Below are positions 34,859-43,947 of a stretch of 64,000 nucleotides of DNA, one piece after another. The translations under genes were made by a program, and so were the position numbers. The notes beneath the pieces are model-generated. The model had not been told where the DNA came from, made no database searches, and saw only the letters and a list, made by a program, of their open reading frames with translations. Every line of letters begins with the position of its first letter. The stretch's first letter is position 1. This DNA is from Salinimicrobium sp963739625 (lineage in GTDB: Bacteria > Bacteroidota > Bacteroidia > Flavobacteriales > Flavobacteriaceae), in NCBI GenBank assembly GCA_963739625.1, contig CAVUAU010000009.1, positions 287,553-351,552 on the forward strand, given 5' to 3'.

Positions 34859-37471
34859 ATGAAATCTCAGGAAATTCGTACTAAATTCCTCGAATTCTTT
34901 AAATCTAAATCCCATACTATCGTCCCTTCTGCACCCATGGTGATCAAGGACGATCCAACCCTTATGTTTACCAATGCCGGAATGAACCAGTTCAAGGAGT
35001 ACTTCCTGGGAAACGGCACCCCTGTGGATACACGCGTGACCGATACCCAGAAATGCCTTAGGGTAAGTGGGAAGCACAACGATCTAGAGGAAGTAGGTAA
35101 AGATACCTACCATCACACCATGTTCGAAATGCTGGGAAACTGGAGCTTTGGCGATTATTTCAAGAAAGAAGCCATTCAGTGGGCATGGGAATTGCTGACG
35201 GAAATTTATAAGATCGATAAAGATATTTTATACGTTTCTGTCTTTGAAGGCAATGAAGAGGAAGACCTTCCTGTAGACAGTGAGGCGCTGGAACTTTGGA
35301 AGCAGATCGTGCCCGAAGAGCGCATCATCTTCGGAAATAAAAAAGACAACTTTTGGGAAATGGGCGACCAGGGCCCCTGTGGACCTTCTTCTGAAATTCA
35401 TGTTGACCTGAGATCTGCTGAAGAAAAAGCAAAAACTCCCGGAAGGGACCTGGTGAACCAGGACCATCCTTTGGTAGTGGAGATATGGAACCTGGTATTC
35501 ATACAGTTCAACAGGAAAGCAGATGGTTCCCTGGAAAAATTGCCTGCCAAACACGTGGACACCGGGATGGGCTTTGAGCGCCTGTGCATGGCGTTGCAGG
35601 ATAAAAAATCTAATTATGATACCGATGTTTTTACTCCGCTGATCAAAGAGATTGAAAAGATCACCGGCGCTACCTACGGAAAAAACGAAGAAATTGATAT
35701 TGCCATTCGCGTGATTGCAGATCATGTGCGGGCGGTGACCTTTGCCATTGCCGATGGGCAGCTGCCCGGAAGCACCGGCGCGGGTTACGTGATCCGTCGT
35801 ATTTTAAGAAGAGCGATTCGTTACGGCTTTACCTTCCTCGATCAAAAAGAAGCTTTTGTCTATAAACTTGTTGACACCCTCAGCAAGCAAATGGGCGATG
35901 CCTTTCCTGAACTTAAAGCTCAGCAAAACCTTTGCAAAAATGTTATAAGGGAGGAAGAAAATTCGTTTTTACGCACTTTAGATCAGGGTCTTGTTTTGCT
36001 TGACCAGATCATGAAGGATAGCGAAGACAAAAATGTGTCAGGTAAGAAGGCTTTTGAACTGTACGATACTTATGGATTTCCAATTGACCTTACCGCGCTT
36101 ATACTTTCTGAAAAAGGCTACAGTCTCGACCAGAAAGAATTTGAGCAGGAGCTGCAGAAGCAGAAGGACCGCTCGAGAAGCGCTTCAAAAGTGACATCGG
36201 GAGACTGGATTATGGTTGCAGATGAAGAGACCGAAGGTTTTGTGGGTTATGATTCCCTTGCAGCCGAAGTGAAGATCCTTCGCTACAGGAAGGTCGAGTC
36301 TAAAAAAGAAGGGGAGATGTACCAGCTGGTTTTCAGCAAAACGCCTTTTTATCCCGAAGGTGGTGGCCAGGTTGGCGATAAGGGCGTGCTCGAGAGCAAA
36401 GATGGCGAAGTGGTTTACATTACCGATACCCGAAAAGAGAACAACCTGATCATTCATCTTACCAGGGCCCTGCCTAAAGATCCTGCCGCGACTTTTACCG
36501 CAAAGGTGAATGTGGCGCAACGCGCAAGAACAGCGGCCAACCATTCGGCTACGCATTTGCTGCATCAGGCGTTGAGAAAGGTTTTAGGTACCCATGTGGA
36601 GCAAAAAGGTTCTATGGTGCAGAGCGACTATTTGAGGTTTGACTTTTCGCACTTCAGCAAAGTCTCTGCCGAAGAGTTGCAGCAGGTGGAGCAGTTCGTC
36701 AACGAGCGTATTGCACAAAAGCTGCCGTTGGTGGAGAACCGCGAAATGACCTATGACGAAGCCATAAACGACGGCGCAATTGCCCTTTTTGGAGAGAAAT
36801 ACGGCGACAAGGTTCGAGCGGTGAAGTTTGGAGAGTCCATGGAACTTTGCGGCGGAACCCACGTAGGAAACACTGCCGATATCTGGCATTTTAAGATCAT
36901 TTCTGAAGGTGCTGTGGCCTCCGGAATACGTCGTATAGAAGCCATTACTTCGGAAGCTGCTAAAGAATATTTTGTAGGACAAACCGAAACTTTTGGAGAA
37001 CTAAAGGCCTTGCTTAAGAATGCTAAAGATCCGGTGAAAGCGGTGGTGAGCCTGCAGGAAGAGAACGCAGAGCTTAAAAAGCAGATCGAGAGTCTGCTGA
37101 AGGATAAGGCGAAAAACCTGAAATCTGATCTTAAGAACGAGATCAAAGAGATCAACGGCGTGAACTTCCTGGCTAAAACGGTAGATCTTGACGCCGGCGG
37201 CATCAAGGACCTTTGCTTTCAGCTGGGGGACGAAAAAGAGGATCTATTCCTCATTTTTGGAACCGAACAGGATGGAAAAGCCTTGCTTTCCTGCTACATC
37301 TCCAAAAATCTGGTTTCAGAGAAAGATCTAAACGCAGGAAAGATTGTGAGAGAGCTTGGAAAATTCATCCAGGGCGGCGGCGGCGGACAACCTTTCTTCG
37401 CGACTGCCGGCGGGAAAAATCCGGCAGGATTGAACGAAGCGCTGCAGAAGGCACAGGAGTACGTAAAATAG
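34859..37471 (+). CDS. alaS: Alanine--tRNA ligase
   Basis: 870 aa, normal length. The class II catalytic core opens RTKFLEFFKSKSHTIVPSAP; motif GAGYVIRRILRRAIRYG; editing-domain metal sites NHSATHLLH and CGGTHV; the C-terminal DHHA1 domain ends FIQGGGGGQPFFATAGGKNPAG. It charges tRNA-Ala and edits Ser/Gly mischarging. It is divergent from the M23 peptidase operon, and a 33-bp palindrome follows its stop by 12 bases. Confidence 0.97.
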   Translation: MKSQEIRTKFLEFFKSKSHTIVPSAPMVIKDDPTLMFTNAGMNQFKEYFLGNGTPVDTRVTDTQKCLRVSGKHNDLEEVGKDTYHHTMFEMLGNWSFGDYFKKEAIQWAWELLTEIYKIDKDILYVSVFEGNEEEDLPVDSEALELWKQIVPEERIIFGNKKDNFWEMGDQGPCGPSSEIHVDLRSAEEKAKTPGRDLVNQDHPLVVEIWNLVFIQFNRKADGSLEKLPAKHVDTGMGFERLCMALQDKKSNYDTDVFTPLIKEIEKITGATYGKNEEIDIAIRVIADHVRAVTFAIADGQLPGSTGAGYVIRRILRRAIRYGFTFLDQKEAFVYKLVDTLSKQMGDAFPELKAQQNLCKNVIREEENSFLRTLDQGLVLLDQIMKDSEDKNVSGKKAFELYDTYGFPIDLTALILSEKGYSLDQKEFEQELQKQKDRSRSASKVTSGDWIMVADEETEGFVGYDSLAAEVKILRYRKVESKKEGEMYQLVFSKTPFYPEGGGQVGDKGVLESKDGEVVYITDTRKENNLIIHLTRALPKDPAATFTAKVNVAQRARTAANHSATHLLHQALRKVLGTHVEQKGSMVQSDYLRFDFSHFSKVSAEELQQVEQFVNERIAQKLPLVENREMTYDEAINDGAIALFGEKYGDKVRAVKFGESMELCGGTHVGNTADIWHFKIISEGAVASGIRRIEAITSEAAKEYFVGQTETFGELKALLKNAKDPVKAVVSLQEENAELKKQIESLLKDKAKNLKSDLKNEIKEINGVNFLAKTVDLDAGGIKDLCFQLGDEKEDLFLIFGTEQDGKALLSCYISKNLVSEKDLNAGKIVRELGKFIQGGGGGQPFFATAGGKNPAGLNEALQKAQEYVK

Positions 37472-37483
37472 CACCAGACTAAC

Positions 37484-37516
37484 AGACCTCACAGGTTTTC
37501 AAAACCTGTGAGGTCT
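37484..37516. repeat. 33-bp REP-like palindrome between alaS and the GSCFA gene
   Basis: Arms AGACCTCACAGGTTTT (37484-37499) and AAAACCTGTGAGGTCT (37501-37516) are perfectly complementary around one C. This sequence type is a known kind of dispersed extragenic palindrome in Bacteroidota. It may also terminate alaS, though no T run follows. Confidence 0.75.
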
Positions 37517-37529
37517 AAATCTCATAACG

Positions 37530-38468
37530 ATCGACTTCAGAACAAGAATACCCATCCAACTCAAAGAGCCGAAGATCACTTACGACTCAAAGCTGCTGTT
37601 GCTGGGTTCCTGTTTTGTCGAGAACATAGGGCAGAAGCTGGACTACTACAAATTCAGGAACCTGCTCAATCCCTTCGGGATTTTATTTCATCCGGCAGCC
37701 ATCAGGAATTTTTTGGAAAAGGTGGTGGAGCAGGCGGAGTATTCCGAAGATGATATTTTTCACCACAACGAGCAGTGGCATTGCCTGCAGGCACATTCAG
37801 ATTTGAATACCTCTCAAAAAGGGGAAATTCTGGAGGCTTTAAATTCGGCGGTGGAAGAGACTTTTCAATTTCTGAAAGAGGCGACGCATATCATTATCAC
37901 GCCGGGCACGGCCTGGGGCTATCGCTTCCGGGAAAGCGGAAATATTGTCGCCAATTGCCATAAACTTCCGCAGAAAAATTTTTCTAAAGAACTTACCGAG
38001 GTAAAAAAGGATTTTCTGGAATCAGTAAAACTGGTCAGGCAACTGAATCCTTCCGCAGCCATAATTTTTACTGTTTCTCCCGTGCGGCACATGAAAGACG
38101 GATTCGTGGAAAATCAGTTGAGCAAGGCAAAATTGATCATTGCGGTGCATGAAGTGATCGCCTCAGAAGAAAATGTAAATTATTTCCCGTCTTACGAGAT
38201 TATGATGGACGAGCTGAGGGACTATCGCTTTTATACTGAGGATATGTTGCACCCCAACAAGGTCGCGATCGACTACATATGGGAAAGATTCAGCGAGAGC
38301 TGGATCTCTGCCGAGGCAGCGGCTACAATGAAAAAAGTAGAGCAGCTCCAAAAAGGGCTTTTACACCGGCCTTTTAACAGCGAATCTGAGGCGCATAAAA
38401 AATTCCTGAAGGATCTGGAAATGAAAAAACAGGAGCTGCAGCGGCAATGTCCGCATATGGAATTCTAA
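37530..38468 (+). CDS. GSCFA-domain protein with no canonical start codon
   Basis: About 312 aa. The family name motif GSCF is present (LLLLGSCFVENIGQKL), followed by NPFGILFHPAAI, IITPGTAWGY and TVSPVRHMKDG, as in GSCFA proteins (SGNH-hydrolase-like, function unknown). The first usual start codon in frame is TTG at 37599, which would cut directly into the LLLLGSCF core strand. The conserved N-terminal part DFRTRIPIQLKEPKITYDSK lies upstream in frame with no ATG, GTG or TTG; ATC 37530, where homologues are expected to have Met, or ATA 37524 are the only near-cognate candidates before the in-frame TGA at 37509. The chosen start is therefore uncertain. The palindrome 37484-37516 lies just upstream. 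Confidence 0.75.
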   Translation: MDFRTRIPIQLKEPKITYDSKLLLLGSCFVENIGQKLDYYKFRNLLNPFGILFHPAAIRNFLEKVVEQAEYSEDDIFHHNEQWHCLQAHSDLNTSQKGEILEALNSAVEETFQFLKEATHIIITPGTAWGYRFRESGNIVANCHKLPQKNFSKELTEVKKDFLESVKLVRQLNPSAAIIFTVSPVRHMKDGFVENQLSKAKLIIAVHEVIASEENVNYFPSYEIMMDELRDYRFYTEDMLHPNKVAIDYIWERFSESWISAEAAATMKKVEQLQKGLLHRPFNSESEAHKKFLKDLEMKKQELQRQCPHMEF

Positions 38469-38472
38469 AGCG

Positions 38473-38577
38473 AAATGGTTAAAACCATTTCTGTTTCCTA
38501 TTATAACAAATAGCCCCGGATTTAAATCCGGGGCTATAAGAGATTCGTGGAAATCAAAAACCGTTTCAACGGTTTTG
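38473..38577. repeat. REP-like palindrome cassette, copy 1
   Basis: Three palindromes in a row: GAAATGGTT/AACCATTTC (38473-38492), a 28-bp perfect palindrome centred on ATTTAAAT with CCCCGG/CCGGGG arms (38511-38538), and AAAACCGTT/AACGGTTTT (38558-38577). The same three, in the same order, recur at 39320-39425. Confidence 0.8.
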
Positions 38578-38655
38578 ACGCATTTTCGATCGCCGATACC
38601 TATATCTTCACATTTTCTTCAAAAAAAGCGAAAAACTTCTTTGTAACTTCATCTT

Positions 38656-39270
38656 ATGAGGAATTTTCTAATTGGCGCGCTCCTGGTCCTGATCATGGTC
38701 TTTACTTTTCGCTACTGCGAAAACCGAAATTCCGAAAGAGATCAACTGGAGGAAAGCACAGCGCTCATTCAGCAGCAGATAAAAAACGTTGGGAAACTTG
38801 TAGTGACCGAGGGAACTTTCTCTCAGGTCTATACCTACAATGACTCCAAAAAATTCTATTTAGACGTGCTTTCTGCCCGCAAAAAGGCCCTGATCATTGT
38901 CAATGCCAAGGCGACCGTGGCTTATGACCTGAGCAAGCTGCAGGTGGAGCTGGACGAGAAGAACAAGACGGTGCTCATCACACATATTCCAAAAGAAGAG
39001 ATCTCTATTTATCCCGACATCCAGTATTACGACATCACGCAGGACTATCTCAACCAGTTTGACGCGAAAGATTACAACCGCATTAAGAGCCGCGTGAACA
39101 AGTCTATCCGCAGTAAGATAGAAAAATCGGGACTAAAATCGAACGCCAAGAACAGGCTGATCAGCGAACTGCAGAAGATCTATATTCTTACGAACAGCCT
39201 GGGCTGGACACTCAAGTACAACAACGAGGAGTTCAAAGATCCTGAAGAGATGCAGCGCCTAAAACTGTAG
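38656..39270 (+). CDS. DUF4230 family protein
   Basis: 204 aa. An N-terminal hydrophobic segment (FLIGALLVLIMVFTFRYC) acts as a signal anchor. The body follows the DUF4230 pattern: IKNVGKLVVTEGTFSQVYTYND, KALIIVNAKATVAYDLSKL, DITQDYLNQFDAKDYNRIKS. Function unknown. The last codons (RLKL, then TAG) fall inside a 50-bp copy of the tail of the convergent aromatic amino acid hydroxylase gene, so the present C-terminus may have been altered by that event. The gene is bracketed by two REP-like cassettes. Confidence 0.85.
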   Translation: MRNFLIGALLVLIMVFTFRYCENRNSERDQLEESTALIQQQIKNVGKLVVTEGTFSQVYTYNDSKKFYLDVLSARKKALIIVNAKATVAYDLSKLQVELDEKNKTVLITHIPKEEISIYPDIQYYDITQDYLNQFDAKDYNRIKSRVNKSIRSKIEKSGLKSNAKNRLISELQKIYILTNSLGWTLKYNNEEFKDPEEMQRLKL

Positions 39271-39308
39271 GCCCTTGCTCAGTTCAAAATCTGACCTTAC
39301 CAGGTTGA
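39259..39308 (-). pseudogene. Orphan copy of the 3' end of the aromatic amino acid hydroxylase gene
   Basis: These 50 bases match 39446-39495 at 45 positions. Read on the minus strand they give NLVRSDFELSKGLQF and a stop, against NLVRSDFELSKDLQF in the intact gene. Of the five base differences, three are silent third-position changes and two make one D to G change. That pattern points to a diverged allele tail rather than a fresh local duplication. Confidence 0.75.
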
Positions 39309-39319
39309 GGATGTTGTGC

Positions 39320-39425
39320 GAAATGGTTGAAACCATTTCTGCTATTAGCCAATAACCAATTAGCCCCGGATTTAAAACCGGGGCCATGGACAAAATTTAG
39401 AAATGTGAAACCGTTTCAACGGTTT
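39320..39425. repeat. REP-like palindrome cassette, copy 2
   Basis: The same three palindromes as copy 1: 39320-39339, 39361-39386 (one arm imperfect) and 39408-39425. It separates the orphan hydroxylase tail from the real gene end. Confidence 0.8.
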
Positions 39426-39445
39426 AATTAAGAATCGGGTGTAGT

Positions 39446-41218
39446 CTAAAACTGTAGATCTTTGCTCAGTTCAAAATCTGATCTTACGAGGTTGACGCCA
39501 TTGTCTATCAAATGCGCTACTTCAGGGCGTTGTTCTTTTACATTTTCCAGGTGCTGCAATACTTCCTGAGCCAGTTTTTCATCTTTACCATGTGCCAGCT
39601 CAAATATTTCTACCGATAGCAACCAGTCTTTCTGATGGTACTTCTTTACAATGTCAAACGCAGCCTGCAGAGAAAATTTCGTGTTCTTGCCTTCTCTGAT
39701 ATTGCGCACAGACTCGTAAAGCGATTCCAGTTCCTCCCGTTCGGGCGTTTTTTTGCTTTTGATGGTCGTACTGCTGGGCTTGTGTGTGATCATATCAAAA
39801 GAATGCCAGTCAGCCGGTCCTGCAAAAGCGGAAATAATCTCTTTTCCCACGGCCATGTCAAACTTGCCCCATTCGGGCTTAAAAAGTACTTCCTCTTTGT
39901 AGGTGACGGTACAATCTTTCAGGCTGATGAGGATGATCTTGCCCTGCAAATTCCTGGTGCCGGTGATGATCTCTCCTTTGACGACCACTCCGCCTTCGAA
40001 TTCAAAAGTGATCTTTTCACCTTCGTAAATGTCATAAGCACGCAAGTCTCGCGGACTCATATCTTCAATAGCAAGGTTGATGCCTTTCAATTTACCTACA
40101 GGAGAACCAAAACCCTCCGGGTGGTTTTCTGTGCCGTGGCCCACAAGTTCTTTTTCACGCGAAGCCAGTGCGGTCTTTCCGGTGGTCTGGAAATAGATCG
40201 GTTTTCCCTCGTGTTCGATCACCCTGGAGAAATTTCCGGAGACCTGTAAACCTGTGCTTAATTCTATACTGCCAATGTTTTTGGAGTTGATCAGTTTTTG
40301 CAGGCCTTCAAGTCCGCCTACGCGCAACGCCATTTTATTGGCAAAATCTTCCAGAACCGAACTTAAGTAAGCAAAATCGGGAGTCACGTACAGCTGTGGC
40401 TGAGGTTTGGTAATATCGAATTCCTGTTGTGCGGCTTCAATGCTGTAAGGGATCTTTTTCACCTTATCTGTCATACACCAGGCGCTCTCTCCAATAGAGG
40501 ACAACAATCCGGCGCCATAGATCTTTGGATTTTCCAAAGTGCCTATTAAACCGTATTCCACCGTCCACCAGTGCAGGTTCCTTATCTGCGCCATCTCGCT
40601 TTGCTCCCGCAGGTCGTTCTGCAGCTCATCCACTCTTTTTTCAGCTGCGGCAATCTCCTTTTCGGGAGTGTCTTCGGCTTCCTTGATAATAGATAGATGT
40701 CTTATAGCTTCATAGATCTCGTAATCTTTTGCGCTGGAAATGGCTTTGCAGCCTATTTCTCCAAAACGCCTTAAATATTCGGCATATTCAGGGTTGGCGA
40801 TAATAGGAGCGTGGCCCGCGCCTTCGTGGATGATATCGGGAGCCGGCGTGTATTCAATATGTTCAAGTTGCCTGATGTCGCTGGCGATCACCAACACGTT
40901 GAAAGCCTGGAACTCCATAAAAGCTGCCGGCGGAATAAAACCATCAACCGCCACTGCAGCCCAGCCAATTTCTTTTAAGATCCTGTTCATCCCGTACATG
41001 TTGGGGATGTGCTCTATGGAAATTCCCGTCTGCCTTAACCCTTCGAGGTAAGAGGAGTGCGCTACCTGGCTGAGGTATTCCACGTTTTTGCGCATCACAT
41101 ACCTCCATACTGCCTGATTAATGGCAGTGTATTCCTCGTAATTCTGAGGTTTTATAAACTGCTTCAGGTGGGCCGGAAGACGTTCGATGATTTCGTTTGA
41201 TTCAAATTCTTGTTCCAT
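39446..41218 (-). CDS. Aromatic amino acid hydroxylase (phenylalanine 4-monooxygenase-like)
   Basis: 590 aa from the ATG at 41218; the longer frame to 41269 adds 17 residues unlike the family. The catalytic domain carries the iron facial triad: the two His in DIIHEGAGHAPII (about residues 120-130) and the Glu in TVEYGLIG (about 215). The pterin-dependent enzyme converts Phe to Tyr. A further 250 residues after the catalytic domain, without a recognised domain, are typical of the long Bacteroidota form. Monocistronic, minus strand. Confidence 0.9.
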   Translation of the reverse strand: MEQEFESNEIIERLPAHLKQFIKPQNYEEYTAINQAVWRYVMRKNVEYLSQVAHSSYLEGLRQTGISIEHIPNMYGMNRILKEIGWAAVAVDGFIPPAAFMEFQAFNVLVIASDIRQLEHIEYTPAPDIIHEGAGHAPIIANPEYAEYLRRFGEIGCKAISSAKDYEIYEAIRHLSIIKEAEDTPEKEIAAAEKRVDELQNDLREQSEMAQIRNLHWWTVEYGLIGTLENPKIYGAGLLSSIGESAWCMTDKVKKIPYSIEAAQQEFDITKPQPQLYVTPDFAYLSSVLEDFANKMALRVGGLEGLQKLINSKNIGSIELSTGLQVSGNFSRVIEHEGKPIYFQTTGKTALASREKELVGHGTENHPEGFGSPVGKLKGINLAIEDMSPRDLRAYDIYEGEKITFEFEGGVVVKGEIITGTRNLQGKIILISLKDCTVTYKEEVLFKPEWGKFDMAVGKEIISAFAGPADWHSFDMITHKPSSTTIKSKKTPEREELESLYESVRNIREGKNTKFSLQAAFDIVKKYHQKDWLLSVEIFELAHGKDEKLAQEVLQHLENVKEQRPEVAHLIDNGVNLVRSDFELSKDLQF

Positions 41219-41311
41219 AAAATTTCTAGATAACAGGAGTCTAAAGATACAAAAATTCTGCTTTTTCAATCGTTTGAGCTCTCGCCTTCCACTTTTTCCG
41301 AAGCATAAAAA

Positions 41312-41332
41312 AAGCCGCTAAAAAAGCGGCTT
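41312..41332 (-). terminator. Terminator of the DUF4136 gene
   Basis: AAGCCGCT pairs with AGCGGCTT around AAAAA; on the minus strand a T run follows. It closes the gene ending at 41352. Confidence 0.8.
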
Positions 41333-41351
41333 AATTATCTTGTGCTGTACG

Positions 41352-41891
41352 TTAATTCATGGATGGCGGATACTTTTCAAGAATTTCCTCCACGATCTCG
41401 TTAATGCGCTCCTGCTTGCGGTCAACATCACGCGCTAAGGCTGCTGTACCCATTCCCTGCCAGACCAGCTGTTTCTCGCCGGCGTCGATGAGGTCGATGT
41501 ACAATGTACCTTCGGTAGTGGAATTCACCGTATTATATCCCGAGCCCCAGTACCATGGACTCCAGCCCCAGCCGTAATAGCCGTAAGCATAATTGTTATT
41601 GTAAATGTTGATGTTCTCCTTTGTCTTTGTGAAAATGCTCACTAAAAGGTCAGGATTATCAGACTTCGTGAAGCCTTTTTGTTGCATCTCGTCCTCAATG
41701 GCGCGTAAAATGCGTTTTTTGTCCAGGTCTGAAATTTCTGCTTTGTCGATTCCGGGTTTAAAGAATGCAAAAGTTTGATATTGACCGAAATTTGCTTCGC
41801 GGTCATAATCTGTTGCGACCCTCACGGTATTACACGAAGACAGCATCACAACTAGCAGCACAAGCACTGCAAGGGTTTTTATAGATCTCAT
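41352..41891 (-). CDS. DUF4136 lipoprotein
   Basis: 179 aa. Lipoprotein signal MRSIKTLAVLVLLVVMLSSC with lipobox Cys 20. The body fits DUF4136: VATDYDREANFGQYQTFAFFKPG, KKRILRAIEDEMQQKGFTKSDNPDLLVSIFT, then GTLYIDLIDAGEKQLVWQGMG. A Tyr/Trp/Gly-rich insert (YAYGYYGWGWSPWYWGSGY) lies mid-protein. Probably an outer-membrane or periplasmic lipoprotein of unknown role. Confidence 0.9.
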   Translation of the reverse strand: MRSIKTLAVLVLLVVMLSSCNTVRVATDYDREANFGQYQTFAFFKPGIDKAEISDLDKKRILRAIEDEMQQKGFTKSDNPDLLVSIFTKTKENINIYNNNYAYGYYGWGWSPWYWGSGYNTVNSTTEGTLYIDLIDAGEKQLVWQGMGTAALARDVDRKQERINEIVEEILEKYPPSMN

Positions 41892-41916
41892 GGTTTCAGG
41901 TTTTTATCCTTACAAT

Positions 41917-43944
41917 TTAAGAAAATAAATCATCATCTACCATGTTTGGAAGCGTGATTTTTAGGAGGGGTTCTGCCTGCATGGCCCGCTTAATGGCAAA
42001 AAGGGCTCCGTCATTTCGTGCCCAGGAACGTCTTGCAATTCCATTATTCACGTCCCAGAAGAGCATCGAATTTAGCCTTTTTTCGGCCTCCTTTGAACCG
42101 TCGAGTACCATCCCGAAGCCGCCGTTGATCACTTCTCCCCAGCCAACGCCGCCGCCGTTATGAATACTCACCCAGGTAGCGCCTCTAAAACTGTCGCCAA
42201 TGACGTTCTGAATGGCCATATCAGCGGTAAACCTTGAACCGTCGTAGATATTAGAGGTTTCGCGGTAAGGAGAGTCGGTTCCTGAAACGTCGTGATGATC
42301 CCTTCCCAGAATTACAGTTCCAATTTCCCCTTTTTCAATAGCATCATTAAAGGCTTTTGCAATTTCCATTCTTCCCTGGGCATCGGCGTAAAGAATGCGG
42401 GCTTTAGAACCTACTACGAGTTTATTGTCCCGTGCGCCCTGTATCCACCTGATGTTATCCTGCATTTGTTGCTGAATTTCTTCGGGAGCTTCTTGTTTTA
42501 ACTTCTGAAGCACTTGCGTGGCAATTGCATCGGTCTTGTCGAGATCTTCGTCTTTTCCCGAAGCACAAACCCAGCGGAAAGGTCCGAACCCGAAGTCGAA
42601 GCACATGGGGCCCATGATATCCTGCACGTAAGAAGGATAGGCGAAATCTTTGCCTTCACCGGCTTCTGAAGCTGTTATGAAATGCCCTTTTTCATCCCTG
42701 AAGATCTTCGCGCCTGCGCGTGAAGCTTCTAAAAGGAAAGCATTTCCGTAGTCAAAGAAATAGGTCCCTTTTTCGGTGTGCCTGTTGATGGCATCAGTTT
42801 GGCGTCTCAAGCTTTGCTGTACCTTCTCCTTAAATTCTTCTGGATTTGATGACATCATCTCGTTGGCATCCTCAAAAGAAAGTCCGGCAGGATAATATCC
42901 ACCGGCCCATGGGTTGTGCAGCGAAGTCTGGTCACTACCCAGGTCGATGTGCAGGTTCTCTTCGTCGAACTTTTCCCATACGTCCACAACGTTTCCGAGG
43001 TAAGCAAAAGACAGGCTTTTTTTGTCATTTTTGGCAGCTCTAATTTTGGCTACCAGCTCATCAAGATCTTCCACAACTTCATCTACCCAGCCCTGAGAAT
43101 GACGGGTTTTAACAGCTTTTGGATTCACCTCGGCGCAAACCGTGATACAGCCGGCGATATTTCCGGCTTTTGGTTGTGCGCCGCTCATGCCGCCAAGCCC
43201 GGAAGTAACAAAAACTGCCGGTTCCTCAGTTGTATCTGAAGGTTTTCCGATCTTCCGAAGCGCGTTCAAAACAGTGATCGTCGTGCCGTGCACAATTCCC
43301 TGAGGTCCGATATACATGTAGCTGCCCGCAGTCATCTGCCCGTACTGGGTCACGCCAAGCGCGTTGAACTTTTCCCAGTCGTCGGGTTTGGAATAATTCG
43401 GGATCATCATCCCGTTGGTGACCACCACCCGTGGCGCATCTGCATGAGAAGGGAAGAGCCCGAGCGGGTGACCGGAGTTCATCACCAAAGTTTGCTCATT
43501 GGTCATTTCACCCAGGTATTTCATCACCAACCGGTATTGCGCCCAGTTCTGAAAAACCGCTCCATTTCCGCCGTAGGTGATCAATTCATGCGGATGCTGC
43601 GCCACCTTTGGGTCCAGGTTGTTCTGTATCATCAACATGATTGCCTTTGCCTGCTGTGCTTTCCCGGGATATTCTTCTATCGGCCGCGCATACATCTCAT
43701 AATCCGGCCGCAGCCGGTACATATAGATCCTCCCGTAGGTTTCCAGTTCCTTACGGAATTCGGGCAACAGCGTTTCGTGATCTTTTTTCTCGAAGTAGCG
43801 CAAAGCGTTCCTTAAAGCCAGCTTTTTCTCATCGGGAGAAAGAATATCCTTTCGCTTTGGCGCGTGATTTACTTCTTTATCGTAAGCTTTTCGTGGGGGA
43901 AGCAGATGGGGAATGCCTTCTAAAACTGCATTTTTGAAGTCCAT
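41917..43944 (-). CDS. hutU: Urocanate hydratase
   Basis: 675 aa, the long form of the enzyme. Typical segments are LVMNSGHPLGLFPSH, TAGSYMYIGPQGIVHGTT, TSGLGGMSGAQPKA, an NAD-contact region GNVVDVWEKFDEENLHIDLG and TSLHNPWAGGYYPAG, and near the end NGGGVGWGEVINGGFGMVLDG. It converts urocanate to imidazolonepropionate in histidine breakdown. No other hut gene is in the window. It is directly preceded (3-base gap) by a DUF5522 gene. Confidence 0.95.
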   Translation of the reverse strand: MDFKNAVLEGIPHLLPPRKAYDKEVNHAPKRKDILSPDEKKLALRNALRYFEKKDHETLLPEFRKELETYGRIYMYRLRPDYEMYARPIEEYPGKAQQAKAIMLMIQNNLDPKVAQHPHELITYGGNGAVFQNWAQYRLVMKYLGEMTNEQTLVMNSGHPLGLFPSHADAPRVVVTNGMMIPNYSKPDDWEKFNALGVTQYGQMTAGSYMYIGPQGIVHGTTITVLNALRKIGKPSDTTEEPAVFVTSGLGGMSGAQPKAGNIAGCITVCAEVNPKAVKTRHSQGWVDEVVEDLDELVAKIRAAKNDKKSLSFAYLGNVVDVWEKFDEENLHIDLGSDQTSLHNPWAGGYYPAGLSFEDANEMMSSNPEEFKEKVQQSLRRQTDAINRHTEKGTYFFDYGNAFLLEASRAGAKIFRDEKGHFITASEAGEGKDFAYPSYVQDIMGPMCFDFGFGPFRWVCASGKDEDLDKTDAIATQVLQKLKQEAPEEIQQQMQDNIRWIQGARDNKLVVGSKARILYADAQGRMEIAKAFNDAIEKGEIGTVILGRDHHDVSGTDSPYRETSNIYDGSRFTADMAIQNVIGDSFRGATWVSIHNGGGVGWGEVINGGFGMVLDGSKEAEKRLNSMLFWDVNNGIARRSWARNDGALFAIKRAMQAEPLLKITLPNMVDDDLFS

Positions 43945-43947
43945 TTA

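Noticed and set aside
37599..37601. TTG as the natural start of the GSCFA gene
   Set aside because: It would remove conserved upstream residues and the first strand of the GSCF block; kept only as a possible secondary start.
38473..39425. Possible CRISPR array
   Set aside because: Only two repeat cassettes, 850 bp apart, flank a gene; there is no regular spacer pattern and no cas gene in the window.
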